From: Theobroma cacao
Taxonomy: Eukaryota > Streptophyta > Magnoliopsida > Malvales > Malvaceae
DNA length: 64,000 bases
Reading direction: 5' to 3'
Assembly: GCF_000208745.1 (NCBI RefSeq)
Contig: NC_030855.1
Location: 3,120,483-3,184,482, forward strand
The notes beneath the pieces are model-generated. The model ran no database searches. It was not told the origin of the DNA and was given only the letters and a program-made list of their open reading frames with translations. Below, in pieces: positions 54,278 through 64,000 of the stretch. Each line of letters begins with the position of its first letter. Position 1 is the stretch's first letter. A program made the translations under genes and the position numbers.

Positions 54278-56540
54278 TAGTTTCTTTTTACCTTTTTGGT
54301 TTTAACTTTCTTTTTTGAGGCTTCTAGCTACTAAAAATCATGGTGTGGGAAGAAACTTTTTGTTTTGCATGTGCATGGAAGCAAAGGAAAAGTGCTTCTC
54401 TTTGGGCTGTAAGTAGTCTAAATCTACGAAGATATATATGAATATAAGGAAAGAAACTGATAGTATTGTGGTAAATTAATCTTCTCCGCCTGTTTGAATG
54501 ATTATCTTGCTTTTTCTTTTTGGTTCTTGGTTATTGTTTGGGTTGAACTGAGAGAGATAGAGAGGGTTCTTTAATTCAAGCAAGTTTGGTGGTGGAGTAC
54601 ACGATTTGCATATAAACAGTGACTTAATAGTGGGCTTTTTTTAGTATATTTTCAGCAATATTTAGCTTTCTTGAATGTAGTCACAGAGAGATGGCAGATG
54701 GTTTCTTGTTGCATGATGAAATGAATCTTTTACTTTGAGTTTACTCCCTCTTAATCTGTTTGTCTATGTCTGCACTTCCAAGACTGGGTAATTAGTTTCT
54801 TTTTAAAGCAATTTTGATGTTACAGTGTTTGAGTAAACAATGCACATTTTAAGTTAATCATCTGCTGCACTCAAAACCCCCATGAGGGAGGAGGAGATTC
54901 TAATAATTTCTCCTTGTGTCTTTGCCTTGTAATAGATCTGAGTGATAAGATTCAAAAAATAAAAAAAGAAAGAATTGTACTAGTCCAAAATGCATACAAG
55001 TCATAATTGCTGAACAACTTTTGGAAAGCAAACAAAATCCAAGACACTGCTAACCCTTTGCACTGACGTACGTGGCCTATCTTAGCTGAGTGTGGAGAGA
55101 GGGGTGGTGGCCTTTTTCCCAACCTGATTTCATGCAAGTAGTAGCTAGACTATATAAACCTAGTTTCAACAAAAAGCTGAAAGATTGGAAAAGAAGATCA
55201 TCATGAATAATCAAGTAGCGGTACAAATGTAGCTTACAACCAAACTAATGAAGGCTATTTTATTTCAAAGCTTTGATGGGGTTTTTCTAGGGTTTTCAAA
55301 AGTAGTCGCCCTGGAAAGACGCGGGTGAGACTTGAGAGAGAGAGAGACAGAGAGAGAGAGAGGGATGTTACTGATAGTTACTCGATCCAGCTTTTACTGC
55401 TGACTAATGGGGGCAAATGGTGGCAGAGTACCGATTGGTTGGGTGTGGCGAGGATAAGAAGCAGAGTGAGGACAGTACAGTACGCCAACCCTGAGAAAGA
55501 GTGAAGACTGAAGAGAGTGAAAGATGTGCTAATTATCCCATCTCATCTCTATTGTCTATCTGGGTGCAAAATCCAATACATATCATTTCCTTCTTATTAC
55601 TATGCGTCAGGGAAGATACAGCTCCAAAACACTTCCAGTTTGCTTCAGTAATTATGACTCAGTGCTCCTTTTAAGAGATTTAATTGAAACAGGAGTAGAT
55701 GACATGTACTCTTTGGCAGCTCGGAGCATCCTTTATAGGTACATAATCTAAGTCAAGTAATTATCTCATAGACCGAATCCATGGAATTATCGTTGGGCTC
55801 GTGGCCCCTGACACATGCAATGGTCAGGATTTGTCACCAAAAGTAAGGGTTTCTTTCTTTCTCAAATATAACCCAAAATTGCCCACAAAAGGGAAAGGGA
55901 GAGGCAAAAAAGATTTGGAGCTACAAAAGAGATTTACATTTGGACACTAAGTGTCTTCTAGTGTGATCGGGGAATGCATTAATCACCAAGAATTAATGTG
56001 TTTCAGTCTCCAAGTAGTGAGATTTTGCAGGGTAATCCCTGTATATATATATACACTCTTGATATTGTTCCAAATTGTTCTAAGTTTGGCAAATAAAATT
56101 TAGACAAGAACATTATATCATTGATTTTGACAGTTTGTCCTTGATTTTTTTCTTCACATTGTAGGGTTCTTTTAGGTATATTTAGTGAATGACTTGGATT
56201 AATTATTGTCATTATTTTATACTTGAGTTGTGCAATTGATATGTAATTGGTATCGTGATATTGTATTGATGTGTTGCTTGAGGTCCGACAAATGGTAAAA
56301 GCAGTTATTGTTTTGGATCATGGAGGTTGATTAGGTTCCACATATGAAATTGACAGTTTCAAATTATTCAATTTGTAGGCCATTGATGGAAGAATACTTA
56401 TACTGCAAGGATATTTTTATTTGCTATTGGGTGATTTTGCTAAGTCAAAGAACATGTCTAATGACACTAGAAAAAATTAAGCCAAAAGACGTTGGGTATA
56501 ATTAAAAAATGGGTTGATCTCAATTTTTTTCACCATATAA
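54278..56540. other. Intergenic after the ERF gene
   Basis: The first 200 or so bases are probably the ERF 3' UTR. A GA-rich microsatellite lies at about 55333-55363. No gene or larger repeat recognised. Confidence 0.5.
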
Positions 56541-56895
56541 TATTAGAAGTTGAAGTTGATGTTTAAACTCAAAACAGAATTTTTAAGTATTGAAAGTTAC
56601 TGCTGAATCAAAAGAGAATAGAGGACTAAATGTACACGTGTATTATTTATAGTAGACAGTATATTTTTAGGATTTATAGTTTACTACACTATAAATAGTA
56701 ATTCTATGAGTTAGTTGTTAGTTAGTTAAATCTCTTCTCTCATTGGCTGAAGAGTTTTGTATATAAACACTTGTAATAACTGATTTCAGTAACAGAATAC
56801 AGTTTTTCGAATTCACTAACTTACTTCTCAGCGACTTCATTCTTGTTCCTCTGGTTTTATCAAGCATCTTCACGATTGATTCTCTAGTTTTATCA
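56541..56895 (+). repeat. 5' LTR
   Basis: It begins TATTAGAAGTTG and ends TTTTATCA. A TATA box, GTATATAAAC, lies near 56759. It differs from the 3' LTR at about 19 of 355 positions by eye, nearly all transitions. Confidence 0.92.
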
Positions 56896-56907
56896 TGGTA
56901 TCAGAGC
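56896..56907 (+). promoter_or_regulatory. Primer binding site, initiator-Met tRNA
   Basis: TGGTATCAGAGC directly follows the 5' LTR, the standard copia primer site. Confidence 0.95.
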
Positions 56908-57024
56908 AATCAAGTTAGGGATTCTGAATCTTTCTTATTTGGTTCTGATTGATAGTTGATTAGATTTCAGTACTTGTGGAATATCAATTGGATTTTGTGT
57001 TTCTTGGAGCTTGAGATTATTTCG

Positions 57025-60000
57025 ATGAAGGAAAATACAGTTTCTAGGAATATAATTTCACCAACTCTAGATCCACAATCACCTTACTTTTTGCATCATT
57101 CAGATTATCCTAGTTCAGTTGTTATAACTCCCAAGCTTAACACAACCAATTATGTTCCATGGAGCAGATCCTTTATCCTAGCCATTTCAATTAGAAATAA
57201 ACTAGGTTTTCTTAATGGTACCATTACCAAACCCTCTGTGACATATCCATTATTCGAGCCATGGACTAGATGTAACAATTTAATTGTGGCCTAGATCTTG
57301 GAATCAGTCATTCCACCGCTAGCTTCAACCATTTTTTATATGGACTCTGCTGCTGAAATTTGGAGTACTTTTAAACTAAACTTTTCACAACCAGATGACA
57401 CTAGGGTTTGCAATTTATAGTTTGCTCTACGAAATGTGACTTAAGGAACAAAATCTGTAGACACTTACTTTATAGAATTGAAAGGGATTTAGGAAAAAAT
57501 GAGGAACTATAGGCCATTGCCTCAATGTGAGTGTGGTTAGTGCAATCCTAGTTGCTTCAAAAAATACTCAGATCAGTACCAGAAAGATATGATTTTTAGG
57601 TTCTTAAATGGGCTTAATGACTCTTATTCTGCTACAAGGTCACAAATTATAATGACGGATCCTATACCTACCCTGGACAAGGTTTATAGTTTAGTTCTCA
57701 GGGAGGAAACACAAAAAAATCTCCTGATACAAAGTCAACCAGTTTTGAAATCTGTTGTTATGGCAGTGATGTCTGATGAAAAGAAGAAATATAAAAAAGA
57801 GGTGATTACTCCCATTGTAACAAAAAGGGTCATCCAAAGGAAAAATGTTATAGATTGATAGGATTTTCAGAGGATTTCAAATTCAATAAGGGTAAAAATG
57901 CCTATAAGAAAGGCAAGTTAGTGAATTGTGTTGCAACAGTAAAAGAGAAACAATTTGCACAAGAAAATGAGGCTGCTAGTAACAACACCATGTTTCAAAT
58001 GTCTCTCATTAAGCAACAAGTAAGCAAGCTGATGAATCTTTTAAATGAGAGTGGTATTAGCATTGATGAAGGTAAGGATGGTTCTACTTTTGCTTCTGCA
58101 TCTGTTCCTGCATCAAATCAGCAAAACAAACACTCTCTAGTAAATTTTGCTTTCTCAGGTATCATTTTTGGTCATGTTTGTTTCAATACTTAGAATAATC
58201 TTCCATCTAAGTTTCAAAATATGACAAGTCTCATGATTAAACACAATTCTTGGATTATAGACATAGGAGCAACAGATCATATTTCTTATACCTTGGATAA
58301 TTTTGTTTCTGCAAAACTAGTGTTCAATTGTTTTGTTGAGCTTCCAAACAAAGTTAAAGCCTTAATGTCTCACATAGGAACTGTCAAACTTACACCATTT
58401 CTCACTTTAACAAATGTTTTGTGTGTTCCTAGTTTTAGGTTTAATCTTATTTCAGAAAGTCAACTTACTGGCTTAAAGAAAAATTGTATTTGGTTCACTG
58501 ATGAATTGTGTGTTGTTCAGGATTTTGTTTCATGGAAGGTGATTAGGGTAGCTAAGGTCATCTCAGGTCTATACTTCATGCAGATTAATGTAGATGAACA
58601 AGCCCTATTAAAACATAGTATTGACAAGATCATAAAACCAGTCAGTGTTTATTCCATTCATAGTTGTAGAGCTGTACATTCTAGTTTTGACCTTTGGCAT
58701 TTTAGATTAGGTCATGCACCATTAGAAAGAATAAATGTAATCAATAAACATTGTTTTGAAGTTCATAATTCTGGCAGTTTACTTTTTAAAGTTTATCCTA
58801 TGGCTAAACAGAAGAAAATGCCAATTCCTACTCATGTACAAACAAGTGTTAGTCCTTTTGAAATTGTTCATGCAAACATATGGGGTCCTTATGAGGTACT
58901 TACTGTTTCAAATCAAAGATACTTTCTTCCTTTAGTTGATGATTTTTCTCGTTTCACTTGGATATTCTTGATGAAGTGTAAATCTGATGTTTCAACTATT
59001 ATTTCCAATTTTTACAATTTTGTTAAAACTCAATTCAACACTTGCATCAAAAATTTAAGAACAGACAATGGAAAAGAATTTGAACTTACTGATTTTCATG
59101 CCAAGACAGGGATTGTTCATCATTTAACTTGTGTTGAAACTCCTCAATAGAATGGTAAAGTGGAAAGAGAGCATCAAGATATTTTAGTTGTCACAAGAGC
59201 ATTGTTAAATCAGTCTAAAGTACCTTTTCATTTTTTGGGGTATGCAGCTCTCACTGCTGTTCATATCATAAACAAAATGCCTAGTAAAGTTCTTCATAAT
59301 TATACACCTTATGAATTGTTGTTTAAAAGACCTCCCTCATATGATCACCTCAGAGTTTTTGGTAGTCTGTGTTTTGTGTCTACTCTTAGTCAGCATAGGA
59401 AGAAATTTGATAAACGAGCCAGTAAATGCATATTTTTAGGTTATCCTAATGGTGTCAAAGGTTATAAGGTTTATGATCTTTTTGCTAACAAGGTATTCAT
59501 ATCAAGAAATGTGATTTTTCATGAACATGTCTTTCCTTTTCATTCTTTCAAGCAGAATTCCTATGATCATACATTTTATCAAACACCTTATGTGCATGAG
59601 TCTGATTCTGATTTCTTGGATTCTGTTGTTGTTCCTTCTTCAATTCATGCACTTATTAATATGTCTACACCTTCAATTTCACCTTCTGTTCCTTCAAACA
59701 TATCTAAAACATTAGATTCTTTGAATTCTTCATCAAATTCACATGAACAGTCTATTTCTAGTAGTCTTGTTGACTTTACTATTGACTTTTTTGAGTCTAT
59801 TTCTTCTGAACCTTTTTCTGTTCCTAGTGATTCTTTGCCTACTAGAAGAAGTGACAGACCTAGGAAATTGCCTAAATATCTAGAAGTTTATGATGTTTAA
59901 TTACCATCCTCCTCAACTTCTATCACATCTTATCCCATTGCAAATTTTCTATCTTCTAGTCAACTGTTTTCTTAACATAAGTCCTTTACTACTTCCTTGT

Positions 60001-61589
60001 CTCATATTCATGAACCTACTACCTATCATCAAGCTATGCAACATGATCATTGGAGAGATGCTATGGCTGCGGAACTAGCAGCTTTAGAGGATAATGGCAC
60101 ATGGAGTATAGTTCCACTGCCTGTTGATTCCCATGCAATTAGTTATAAGTGGGTTTTCAAAACTAAAATGAGGGTTGATGGCAGTATAGAGAGGTTCAAA
60201 GCTCGTTTGGTTGCAAAAGGCTATAGTCAAATTAAAGGGTTTGATTATCAGGAAACTTTTAATCCTGTTGTTAAGCATGTTACTGTCAGAGTTTTTTGGC
60301 ACTAGTTGCAGCTCAAGGATGGTATTTGTCTCAACTAGATATTAACAATGCTTTTCTTAATGGTGATCTTGATGAAGAAGTGTATATGTCATTGCCACCT
60401 AGTTATCAGGTTAAGGGGGAGTATCCATCTAATGTCCAGCTAGTTTGCATATTACACAAATCTCTATATGGCTTGAAGCAAGCTCTATATTTCTTAAAGC
60501 AAGCTTCCAGACAATGGAATGCTAAGTTCACAGCAGTTCTAATAGAGTATGGTTTCAAACAGTCTTTATCATATTATTGTCTATTCACCATGAATTCAGA
60601 CAATGGTGGTTTTATAGCACCGCTGGTTTATGTTGATGACATTATAATTGGATCTAGTTCTCCTCAGTTATCTCATGATGTTAAAAGTTTTTTGAGTTCG
60701 CATTTTAAGCTAAAAAGACCTTGGAGAGGTTAAATATTTCCTAGGGTTAGAAGTAGCAAGGTCAACAGAAGGTATTTCCATTTGCCAAAGGAAGTATACT
60801 TTGGATATGTTGGAAGAACATGGACTCCTTGGAGCAAAACCAATGTCAACTCCCATTGACTACAATCATAAGCTGGAAAAGGCTACTGATGAAGAAAGAT
60901 TGGCAAATGCAATAGTTTATAGACAACTTATTGGGAAGTTTTTATACTTAACATTTACAAGACCTGATATATCTTATGCAGCTCAGATTTTGTCTCAGTT
61001 TATGGACAAACCAGGTCATGTACATATGATGGGAGCATATAGAATACTGAAATACTTGAAAGGATTACCAGGGCAAGGAATTTTGTTAAATTCCAAGTCT
61101 AATTTACAACTTTCTGCCTATTCAGACAATGATTGGGTTGGCTGTCCCATTACAAGAAGGTCAGTGACAAGTTTTTTTTATTTTTCTTGGTGACTCCTTG
61201 GTAAGTTGGAAGTGCAAGAAACAATTTGTGGTAGCTAGAAGTTCTGCAGAAGCAAAATATCGTTCCATGTCAACTACATGTTGTGAAGTGATGTGGCTGA
61301 AATATCTACTTATTGATTTTGAAATTGATAGTTCAAGAGTAGTAAAGTTGTATACAGACAACCAATCTGCATTCATATATGTAGAAATCTAGTATTACAT
61401 GAAAGGACCAAGCATGTTGAAATGGATTGTCATTTTATAAAAGAGAAAGTAAAAGCTGGTTTGATTGAACCTGTTCATGTTTCAACAGTTTTGCAAATTG
61501 CAAACTTGTTCACAAAGGCTTTACAACCGAGAGTATTCCAAAGACTTTTAAGCAAGTTGAATGTGCATAACATACACAGTTCAACTTGA
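57025..61589 (+). pseudogene. Copia gag-pol polyprotein, degenerate
   Basis: Gag starts at MKENTVS (57025). The zinc knuckle near 57806-57845 reads YSHCNKKGHPKEKC, its first Cys lost. Protease near 58250 has DIG in place of the catalytic DTG/DSG. Pre-integrase keeps the HxxxH histidines (WHFRLGH) but reads FKVYPMAKQ where CxxC is expected. Integrase (58860-59260) keeps Asp positions (LVDDFSRF, RTDNGKEF) and the Glu in VEREHQ. Reverse transcriptase (60000-60735) has YVDD intact (about 60640) and a 21-bp duplication giving LYGLKQA LYFLKQA (about 60463-60504). RNase H (61120-61390) follows. Stops at about 57292, 57418, 57443, 57490 and 59147, and frameshifts at about 60295, 60720 and 61190, rule out expression of a full product. 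Most stops are explained by C-to-T or G-to-A changes. Confidence 0.93.
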
Positions 61590-61596
61590 GGGGGAG
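61588..61596 (+). promoter_or_regulatory. Polypurine tract
   Basis: GAGGGGGAG immediately before the 3' LTR, as usual for copia elements. Confidence 0.9.
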
Positions 61597-61951
61597 TATC
61601 AGAAGTTGAAGTTGATGTTTAAACTCAAAACAAAGTTTTTAAGTATTGAAAGCTACTGCTGAATCAAAAGAGAATAGAGGACTGAATGTACACGTGTATT
61701 ATTTATAGTAGATAGTATATTTTTAGGATTTATAGTTTACTGCACTGTAAATAGTAATTCTGTGAGTTAGTTATTAGTTAGTTAAATCTCTTCTCTCATT
61801 GGCTGAAGAGTTTTGTATATAAACACTTGTAATAACTGATTTCAGTAACAAAATACAGTTTTTCCAATTCACTGACTTGCTTCTCAGTGACTTCATTGTT
61901 GTTCCTTTGGTTTTATCAAGCATCTTCACAATTGATTCTCTGGTTTTATCA
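61597..61951 (+). repeat. 3' LTR
   Basis: Same length as the 5' LTR and colinear with it without gaps. It starts TATCAGAAGTTG; the TA in place of TG is shared by both LTRs, so the change probably predates insertion. Confidence 0.92.
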
Positions 61952-62009
61952 GATAGCAAGAGAGACAAATGTCCATAATATTTAGGTAAAGTTAATTACA
62001 CTGTATGAG

Positions 62010-62975
62010 AGGAATATTATTTAAAACTAAAGCTTTTGTGATTGAAAGCTTGTTAATTTAAAATACAAGGGACAATATATTATAAAGCACTCAAGTGATT
62101 TTCCAGATTTGTTGAATCAATTGTCAACTATGAAAAATTGACCTAGATGATGAATTACAAGCATTGCCTCTTCTAAGGTTTTTTGCAAGACAATTAGGAA
62201 AAGACAATATGTTCAACGAAGAAGCAAGGTGACAAGATATAGAATCCCAAACTAATCAAAGCTATTATCATAGAGAATAGAATCAAAACCAAGAATACAG
62301 GCCAAGACATTAGAAGCCGCAAGAAGTCCATGTCCAGAGATAATAAGACTTGTTATCATTGTGGCAAACTTGGTCAGATTATGCAGAATTGTATCGTCTT
62401 GAAGCAAGAGCAGAAAGATGAAAAAGGCAAGAAGAATTCAAATGAGAATAATGTTGCAGCAACGGATTCTCATGATGAAGTAGTTCTTCGGTTTGTACAC
62501 ATGATCATTGCAACCATATGCTGGTAACCAAGCACTAAATGATTAATTAGGTTGACACTGATGCTACATATCATTGTGTTTTCAAGAAGATGTTCACAAC
62601 TTACAAAGCAAGAGACTTTGGTTATACTAAGATGGGAAACAAAAACGTATCACTGATTGCAAGAATCGGTGATATCGTTGTACAACCAAGTATACGAGTA
62701 ACACATTTATTTTGAAAGATGAGAGGCACATTCTACATCTGTGGTGAGAAAAGGTTGCAGATATTTGTGAGACAGTCCCTCAATTTCTCGGCCAAAGGTA
62801 TGTCTTTTTAGACTATTGTGATCATTGTTTACTTGGTAAGTGTCATAGAGTTTCATTTTGTAAGGCTTCTAAAGGGAAAGAAAATAGATTGGAATTAATT
62901 TTTTTTTTATGTATGCGGTACACTAAGGTTAGGCATTAGGTGGTAGTAGATATTTTGTCACTGGCCATATTAAGT
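62010..62975 (+). pseudogene. Remnant of a second, different copia polyprotein
   Basis: A gag zinc knuckle, CYHCGKLGQIMQNC (about 62349-62391), is followed by protease-flank sequence with MFTTYKARDFGYTKMGN (about 62590-62640). Next comes a pre-integrase zinc segment, YCDHCLLGKCHRVSFCKASK (about 62816-62875), with LELI just after, and then an integrase start GGSRYFVT-like (about 62938-62965). Frames are broken throughout, and reverse transcriptase and LTRs are absent. It belongs to a different lineage from the element at 56541-61951 judging by its motifs. Confidence 0.8.
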
Positions 62976-64000
62976 TTCTACCTTGAAAGGCAGAACACTC
63001 TAATGGTATTGAATGAACCAGTGAGGATGAGAGAATTTGTACATCTATCAAAAAGAGCCAGCTACTTACAAAATATTGCTGTAGCATCAAAAGCTAAAGG
63101 GTCAAGACTGCAAACCCACATCAAAAGATAAAAACATGAGAGTTTGCTCATAATCCATCACTGTAAGAAAGAAAACAAAAGCTCAGCCTCTCAAAGAACA
63201 GAAAAAAAGCTTAATTCCTTTTGTTTATTTTTAAAAATTTTATGTCACGGTGGAAATAATGATAATATTATTCTTAAAATATCTTCACAGTGATAATGAC
63301 GGAGATTACACATTTAATAACTTTGAAGATTATTAATTAAAACACGAGAAGTCAAAACTCGAAACATTATAACATAATTATGTACCTGAAACGATGGAGT
63401 GCGCATCATTAGGGAGAGAGCTAAATATATGTGGAGGATGGCTAAATGGTCAGGCATGTTAAGAGTGAAGTGATTATTAACACTAACTGTCACATAATTA
63501 ACAAATCCACCTCAATTTCTTATGTTTTTCATATTCTAAAAAGGGTTTGAAAATTTTTAAAAGAAAAGGAAAAAAATTGTTGATTCCAAGATGTTGAAAC
63601 GTTTGTGAACAGTGGTAATTTTAATGCTAAAATACGAAAGAAATCCACCAAAATTGATAGTTGAAAGAATCAAAGCTAGCAGGCCAGTTTTCCTTGTGGA
63701 TTCTTGTGATCAAATTTCCAAGTTGTAAAGCATAAAAAACAAAATCGTGCAAAGAAAAGATACAGCCAAAACTTTAGATACGTACACATGGAGAGTGGAC
63801 AAACATAGAGTGCAGTGCATCCGTTTGGCTTGGTCTGACTGTCATTGCCATCAGAGTATCTCTAATCTTAGCTTTCACTGATCAGAAACCTGAGTCTGAC
63901 TAAAAGTACAGAAAGATTTGCAGTGAGTTGGCAGATGTTCACACTCCGCTCCACCTCTACAAGGAAAAGAAGCCCCTGAATCCTGATAAGATGCAAGAAT
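62976..64000. other. Intergenic, nothing recognised
   Basis: AT-rich. The frame at 62940-63131 starts in copia remnant sequence and continues into unrelated DNA. I see no gene reaching the window end. Confidence 0.45.

Larger units (their letters stand above)
56541..61951 (+). mobile_element. Ty1/copia retrotransposon, both LTRs present, coding region decayed
   Basis: Two 355-bp LTRs (56541-56895, 61597-61951) bound the element. A perfect primer site follows the first and a purine tract precedes the second. Gag, protease, integrase, reverse transcriptase and RNase H remnants are all in one order. I could not match target-site duplications: TATAA on the left, GATAG on the right. Confidence 0.93.

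Noticed and set aside
56536..61956. Target-site duplication for the younger copia element
   Set aside because: TATAA on the left and GATAG on the right do not match; I did not force a fit.

Overview
The window looks like nuclear DNA of a dicotyledonous plant. It is AT-rich, the genes have GT-AG introns, the products are plastid or mitochondrial enzymes and plant-specific families, and plant LTR retrotransposons, MITEs, hAT-like and MULE-like elements are dense. The gene content suggests a rosid. I could not fix the genus.

Layout. 1-5370: a minus-strand LTR retrotransposon with very long LTRs and a short non-coding interior. 5371-7640: unassigned, transposon-like. 7641-12871: a broken Ty1/copia element with one recognisable LTR and a duplicated segment around an ambiguous base. 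12890-17550: a DUF247 gene (minus) and, about 2.5 kb away, a second decayed copy of its 3' end. 18.8-20.2 kb: a MITE abutting a non-autonomous hAT-like element. 22695-24056: a mitochondrial-type PPR gene (minus), head to head with 3-isopropylmalate dehydrogenase (24755-30482, 11 coding exons). 31116-35539: a BRIZ/BRAP2-type RING plus UBP-zinc-finger E3 ligase gene (12 exons). 37382-39997: acetylornithine aminotransferase (3 exons). 40471-46588: a three-deep transposon nest. 46.6-53.2 kb: repeat-rich intergenic DNA. 53333-54277: an intronless AP2/ERF transcription factor gene. 56541-61951: a complete but mutated Ty1/copia element with two LTRs. 62010-62975: remains of another copia element.

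Function. Two genes are amino-acid biosynthesis enzymes of the plastid: leucine synthesis (isopropylmalate dehydrogenase) and arginine/ornithine synthesis (acetylornithine aminotransferase). From memory, PPR, IPMDH, an ERF and acetylornithine aminotransferase also lie close together in Arabidopsis around At1g80550-At1g80600, so this looks like conserved microsynteny enlarged by transposons rather than a functional cluster.

I found no CRISPR array, tRNA, rRNA or recognisable microRNA, and nothing I would call a new biological system. The strongest unusual signals are the nested transposon at 40.5-46.6 kb, whose outer element is built from tandem copies of its own terminal repeat, the cluster of a 16-bp palindromic motif inside one of its LTRs, and the probable assembly fault at 10066. 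Exon borders were placed by eye from splice consensus and reading frame.
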